64,000 nt of DNA from Pristionchus mayeri (Eukaryota > Nematoda > Chromadorea > Rhabditida > Neodiplogasteridae), in assembly GCA_036245805.1 (NCBI GenBank), contig BTRK01000002.1:26901067-26965066 (forward strand), given 5' to 3'. Below are positions 60,708-64,000 of this stretch, piece by piece. The notes under the pieces were generated by a model. It did no database searches, was not told where the DNA came from, and was given only the letters and a program-made list of their open reading frames with translations. The first letter of the stretch is position 1. The number at the start of each line of letters is the position of its first letter. Both the position numbers and the translations under genes were made by a program.

Positions 60708-61955
60708 TTAGGTTGAACAGAAAGTCTTTATAAACTTTTTATTTCCCTTCTTCTGACAATAAAGCGCAAGAGCGAAATCAAACGTATGCACCATTGTTAT
60801 CTTCAACAAATGTCCAACGTTCAGGCAACTTATGGATTCCCTCCTTGTTGAACCCATCTCGGCGCGAATCAAAATATTGCTTGAGTGCGGTCTCGATCGC
60901 CCCACGGGAAGTGAAGGATCTCTGATCGAGATGACGGGCCAGATCCGAGAACAACCAATAATCCGAAGGGGCCAAGTCAGGAGAATACGGTGTATAAGGG
61001 AGAACCATCCAGCCATATTTGGACAGCTCCTGCTTGACCTGCCGTGCAACATGGGGTCGGGCGTTATCGTGTTGATAATACACTTTCTTGCCGTTCAGGG
61101 CAGATTGTGCGAATTTCTTCTTCAGATTCCGTAGTTGTTTAGTGTAGACATATCCAGTAATTATCCGCTTCTCGGGTGGGAGCTCCCAGTAAATCGGGCC
61201 ATCCACTTTCCACCAGGCAGAGAGCAAGATTTTCATAGGGTGAAGGTCAGGCTTTGCGACGTCCTGTGGGGTCTCATTGGCATCCACCCACTGTGCCCTC
61301 CTATGGTGATTCTCATAGCAGACCCACTTCTCGACCCCTGTTATGAGACGGTCCAGCCATCGATCTCCAACGTGAAGAGAGTAGAGAAAGGGAATCGTCG
61401 ACACGGTGGTCAAACTGGTCTTGGGTCAATTTGTGGGGTATGAAACGGCCTAGCTTCTTCTTCTTGCCAATGGAGACCAATCATTTTACGATGGTGCTTT
61501 GCGATACCCCAAGTGTGGCTGCCATGTCGCGGGTATTTGGAAAGGATCCAATTCCACTACGATCCGTAGCGCATCCAAATCCAGCTCGGGTGGCCTCCCA
61601 GACCGGTCATGATCATCCATGGAAAAGCCCCCCTTCTCGAAGAGTTGGTACCAATTGCGCATGGTCTGGTAGTGAGGGGCATATGAATCGTACACTTCAG
61701 CCAACTGACGTTCCTATTCCTTCATTGTAGTGTGAGAGAGGAATACGAATAACAGAACGTTGCGGATGTGCAAGGCCGTGGGAACAAACATCGTGGTCTT
61801 ACTAGTGGCAGAATGAAAGGCGTGGAATGGGGAGTTGTTGACCACATAGTCCCTTTGTCATGTGTTATTCACTAGAGGCGAGGGTACACCAAAGGTCTCG
61901 TGCGCTGAGCAGTGATCCAGCAAAACAGTTTATAAAGACTTTCTGTTCAACCTAA
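60708..61955 (-). mobile_element. Mariner element with decayed transposase
   Basis: The ends TTAGGTTGAACAGAAAGTC and inverse (GACTTTCTGTTCAACCTAA) are flanked by TA at 60706-60707 and 61956-61957. The element is 1248 bp long, close to an intact mariner. It is inserted in the palindromic satellite array. Confidence 0.9.
60778..61704 (-). pseudogene. Mariner transposase, frameshifted
   Basis: The N-terminal part (61704-61550) has MRNWYQLFEKGGFSMDDHDR and SGRPPELD, the helix-turn-helix linker region. Frames change between 61550 and 61410. The catalytic part (61413-60778) has LLSAWWKVDGPIYWEL, YYQHDNARPHVARQV and YSPDLAPSDYWLFSDL, which supply the three acidic residues of the D,D34D triad. Several frame breaks make it inactive. 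Confidence 0.85.
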
Positions 61956-61957
61956 TA

Positions 61958-62315
61958 GATGCATTCAAACTTCTTATTTAGATATCGGGTGATAATCCGT
62001 TCGAACGGGTATGACAAGTTATGTCAGAAACCAGAAGTAAATTAGAATAGCTCTATGTTAGCGTCGGTTAGCGCTCGCAAGATGAACTTTTTTAATCAAT
62101 TGTATTTATCATGAGTTATATCTGACGTCAACATTGAGCTATTCTAATTTTCTTCCGGTTTCTGGCATAACTTTTCACGCTCGTTCGAATGGATTATCAC
62201 CCGATAGCTAAATCCGAAGTTTGGATGCATCGATAATGGTAAGTCGGGGTGCCGAGACCTGCTCAGTATAGATGAATTCAAACTTCGGATTTAGCTATCG
62301 GGTGATAATCCATTG
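61958..62315. repeat. Continuation of the palindromic satellite array
   Basis: The same sub-blocks resume directly after the mariner (ATCGGGTGATAATCCGTTCG, then CGTCGGTTAGCGCTCGCAAG). The array ends near 62315, where unrelated sequence begins. Confidence 0.8.
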
Positions 62316-62856
62316 GCTCTAACTCGATTCAAAATCATCATAGAAGGATAGGACCTTGACCTTTGGTATCCCCTTTTAAAATATGAAACTTGATCTTTGA
62401 TCTTTGATCTATTTTATTCAAATCGCTCCAACTTGGCTCAAACGCGTTCGTGTGACGAACTTTTTCGAATTGCCCGAGGCCTCACGAGCCTTTTACAACG
62501 TTTTAAGCAGGCTTCTTCTTGCATACCTTAGAACACGATAACGTAGTTATTTGCGTACTCGCAAACCCATCTTTTAACACATAGCTCTGCCCATCTTGCT
62601 CTAAAATCTGCCCATCTTGCTCTCACTCCCCGCAGCGTAAGCGTTGTGAAAGGCTCGTGAGGCCGAGGGTGATTCGAAAAAGTTGGAAAAGTTTTTCTAA
62701 GTTTTTAAAGTTTTTGGAAAAGAAAAGAAGAAAAGAAAAAGTTTTTCGAATTGCCCGAGACCTCACTAGCCTTTTACAACGTTTTAAGCAGGCTCTCACC
62801 AGTCGCGTCCAATTGTTATCCTTAAAACACAACCCCGCGAACCACGTAGGTCGCTA
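62316..62856. repeat. Low-copy repeats between the satellite and a MITE
   Basis: TTTTTCGAATTGCCCGAGGCCTC..GCCTTTTACAACGTTTTAAGCAGGCT occurs at about 62460-62517 and 62742-62795. An inverted partial copy (GAAAGGCTCGTGAGGCCGAGG) lies at about 62647. It may be a small fold-back element. No gene is visible. Confidence 0.55.
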
Positions 62857-63165
62857 GTTTCTGCAACAAACATCGTATGAAAAGTAATTCCATACGTGTA
62901 GTTCTCACTAATGTTTTGGGACATTTGTGATCATGTTTGAAGCCATTTACCGAGGGACAGACCGGAAGAAACTCTTACGTTATCCCATAACACTTGAACT
63001 GTGATGAATATTCCACCATTTTGGAACAAAATAAAGATGTGTAGAGAGAAATATACAAGAATTTGAGCGGCAATAGCATAAAACATGATCACAAATGTCC
63101 CAAAACATTGTTGAGATGAAGTACAACTATGGAATTACTTTTCATGCGATGTTTGTTGCAGAAAT
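62857..63165. mobile_element. 309-bp MITE
   Basis: The inverted arms TTTCTGCAACAAACATCG and CGATGTTTGTTGCAGAAA share about 80 bp, including TGATCATGTTT and TGGGACATTTGTGATC. There is no ORF. The target duplication was not resolved. Confidence 0.7.
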
Positions 63166-63656
63166 ATCTCAAATTGTGAAGATTTCGACAGTTTTCGTAA
63201 AATAACTTGAAAACGAAAAATTTTAACGATCGTAAGGACTAAGTCGAATTTGTAGGCCTTGTTGAGAGCTATCGATTGCATTTTTTGAATGCTCGATTGG
63301 ACCACGTCGCCCATAGTAAATAGTCCAAGGACAGAGATATGAAAATTGATCAACATAGACACCCCCTAATTTGATGCGTAGAATCCATATTTGAAATAAA
63401 AACCATTGTATTTCACATATGTGATGGTCAAACAATCGATTTCTTGATCGAAAAATCGGATTTTCGAGGAAATGACCATGAAGACGGCTTCCTTCATCTT
63501 TGTAGATATTGAGACTGTTGTAGAACATCCCTCGTCCATTTCCTCCGTCGCGAACGGTCTTGCCCTATTTTTGTGCTGTGAGGATGAAATCTTTTTATTG
63601 TTAGGACTGTTGCATAGTGACGGATTCTTGTTAGTGAGTTCACTAAGTTGTTCTTA

Positions 63657-64000
63657 ATGACTAATCCTAATGCCCCGCTTGGGGAGACGCCATCCCGGCC
63701 GACTTCAGGCGCAGGTAACCACTCTGCGACCCCTCGCATTAACCAATGCATCAAACTCATAGAGGAATGTATTTCGGGCTCTTCTGACGAAATGACGGAA
63801 CTATGGCGAGCTGTCCAGGCTCTACAGTCCAGCGATCGATTGAAATCTACTGAAATAAATCTGCTGCGAGCAGAGTCGTTGAGATTGCAGCAGGATAACG
63901 AAACTATGAAAGAGACAATAGCCAGTCTCAAAACGGAAGTAAAGGCTCTCCGATCCAAGCGAGTAAGTGTTTGTGAGACAGAGACAGCCACTGGCAGTCG
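63657..64000 (+). CDS. Coiled-coil ORF running off the window
   Basis: The ATG at 63657 opens a frame without stop to the last base (at least 114 codons). The N-terminus is Pro/Ser/Thr-rich (MTNPNAPLGETPSRPTSGAG). From about residue 33 the sequence is predicted helical, with heptad-like leucines (INLLRAESLRLQQDNETMK, IASLKTEVKALRSKR). This could be the start of a gag-like or ORF1-like protein of a retroelement or a host coiled-coil protein. No family motif is visible yet. An in-frame TAA just upstream fixes the longest possible start. Confidence 0.55.
   Translation, partial: MTNPNAPLGETPSRPTSGAGNHSATPRINQCIKLIEECISGSSDEMTELWRAVQALQSSDRLKSTEINLLRAESLRLQQDNETMKETIASLKTEVKALRSKRVSVCETETATGS

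Noticed and set aside
58438..62315. CRISPR-like array
   Set aside because: The repeats are hundreds of bases long, inverted and without unique spacers, and the genome is eukaryotic.

Overview
The window reads as nematode nuclear DNA, most likely a rhabditid or diplogastrid roundworm. Most introns are about 43 to 60 nt with TTTCAG-type acceptors. The host gene families are ones that are expanded in such worms: UDP-glycosyltransferases (UGT), a MATH-BTB (BATH) gene, an amoeba-type GH25 lysozyme, a C2H2 zinc-finger gene and THAP-domain genes. The mobile DNA (Maverick/Polinton, RTE retrotransposons, mariner, hAT, Harbinger-type elements and many long palindromic elements) also fits. The species cannot be fixed from the sequence alone.

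Layout. 1-2.5 kb: the end of a decayed Maverick/Polinton, with a proline-rich structural-like protein, a small basic core-like protein and an unrecognised two-exon ORF that is still open. 2.7-15.3 kb: three UGT genes on the minus strand. Copy A is cut in half and has lost splice sites, copy B looks complete in 15 exons, and copy C is nearly complete but has a hAT-like element in one intron and one lost acceptor. 15.7-22.7 kb: a BATH gene on the plus strand whose second intron holds about 5.3 kb of nested transposons. 23.1-26.0 kb: an RTE retrotransposon. 26-29 kb: repeats. 29.3-31.0 kb: an apparently intact GH25 lysozyme. 31.5-37.3 kb: a damaged zinc-finger gene with two palindromes in one intron. 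38.5-40.0 kb: a fold-back element. 41-45.1 kb: remains of a Dopey-family (pad-1-like) gene. 46-52.2 kb: THAP exons, a mariner-type element, a Mutator-like transposase fragment and a THAP plus Kolobok-like transposase gene. 52.3-54.0 kb: rps-2-like and rps-18-like fragments. 55.2-62.3 kb: a palindromic satellite array of about 611 bp units, invaded by a second RTE element and a mariner. The right edge opens a coiled-coil ORF that continues beyond the window.

The genes do not form one pathway. UGTs and lysozyme belong to detoxification and antibacterial defence, and BATH proteins are Cullin-3 substrate adaptors; all three are fast-evolving gene classes. The window looks like an arm-type region where duplicate genes are decaying under heavy transposon load. 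Only the lysozyme and UGT copy B look fully functional from sequence alone. All exon joins were read by eye from splice motifs, reading phase and comparison between the paralogues in the window; no database search was run.
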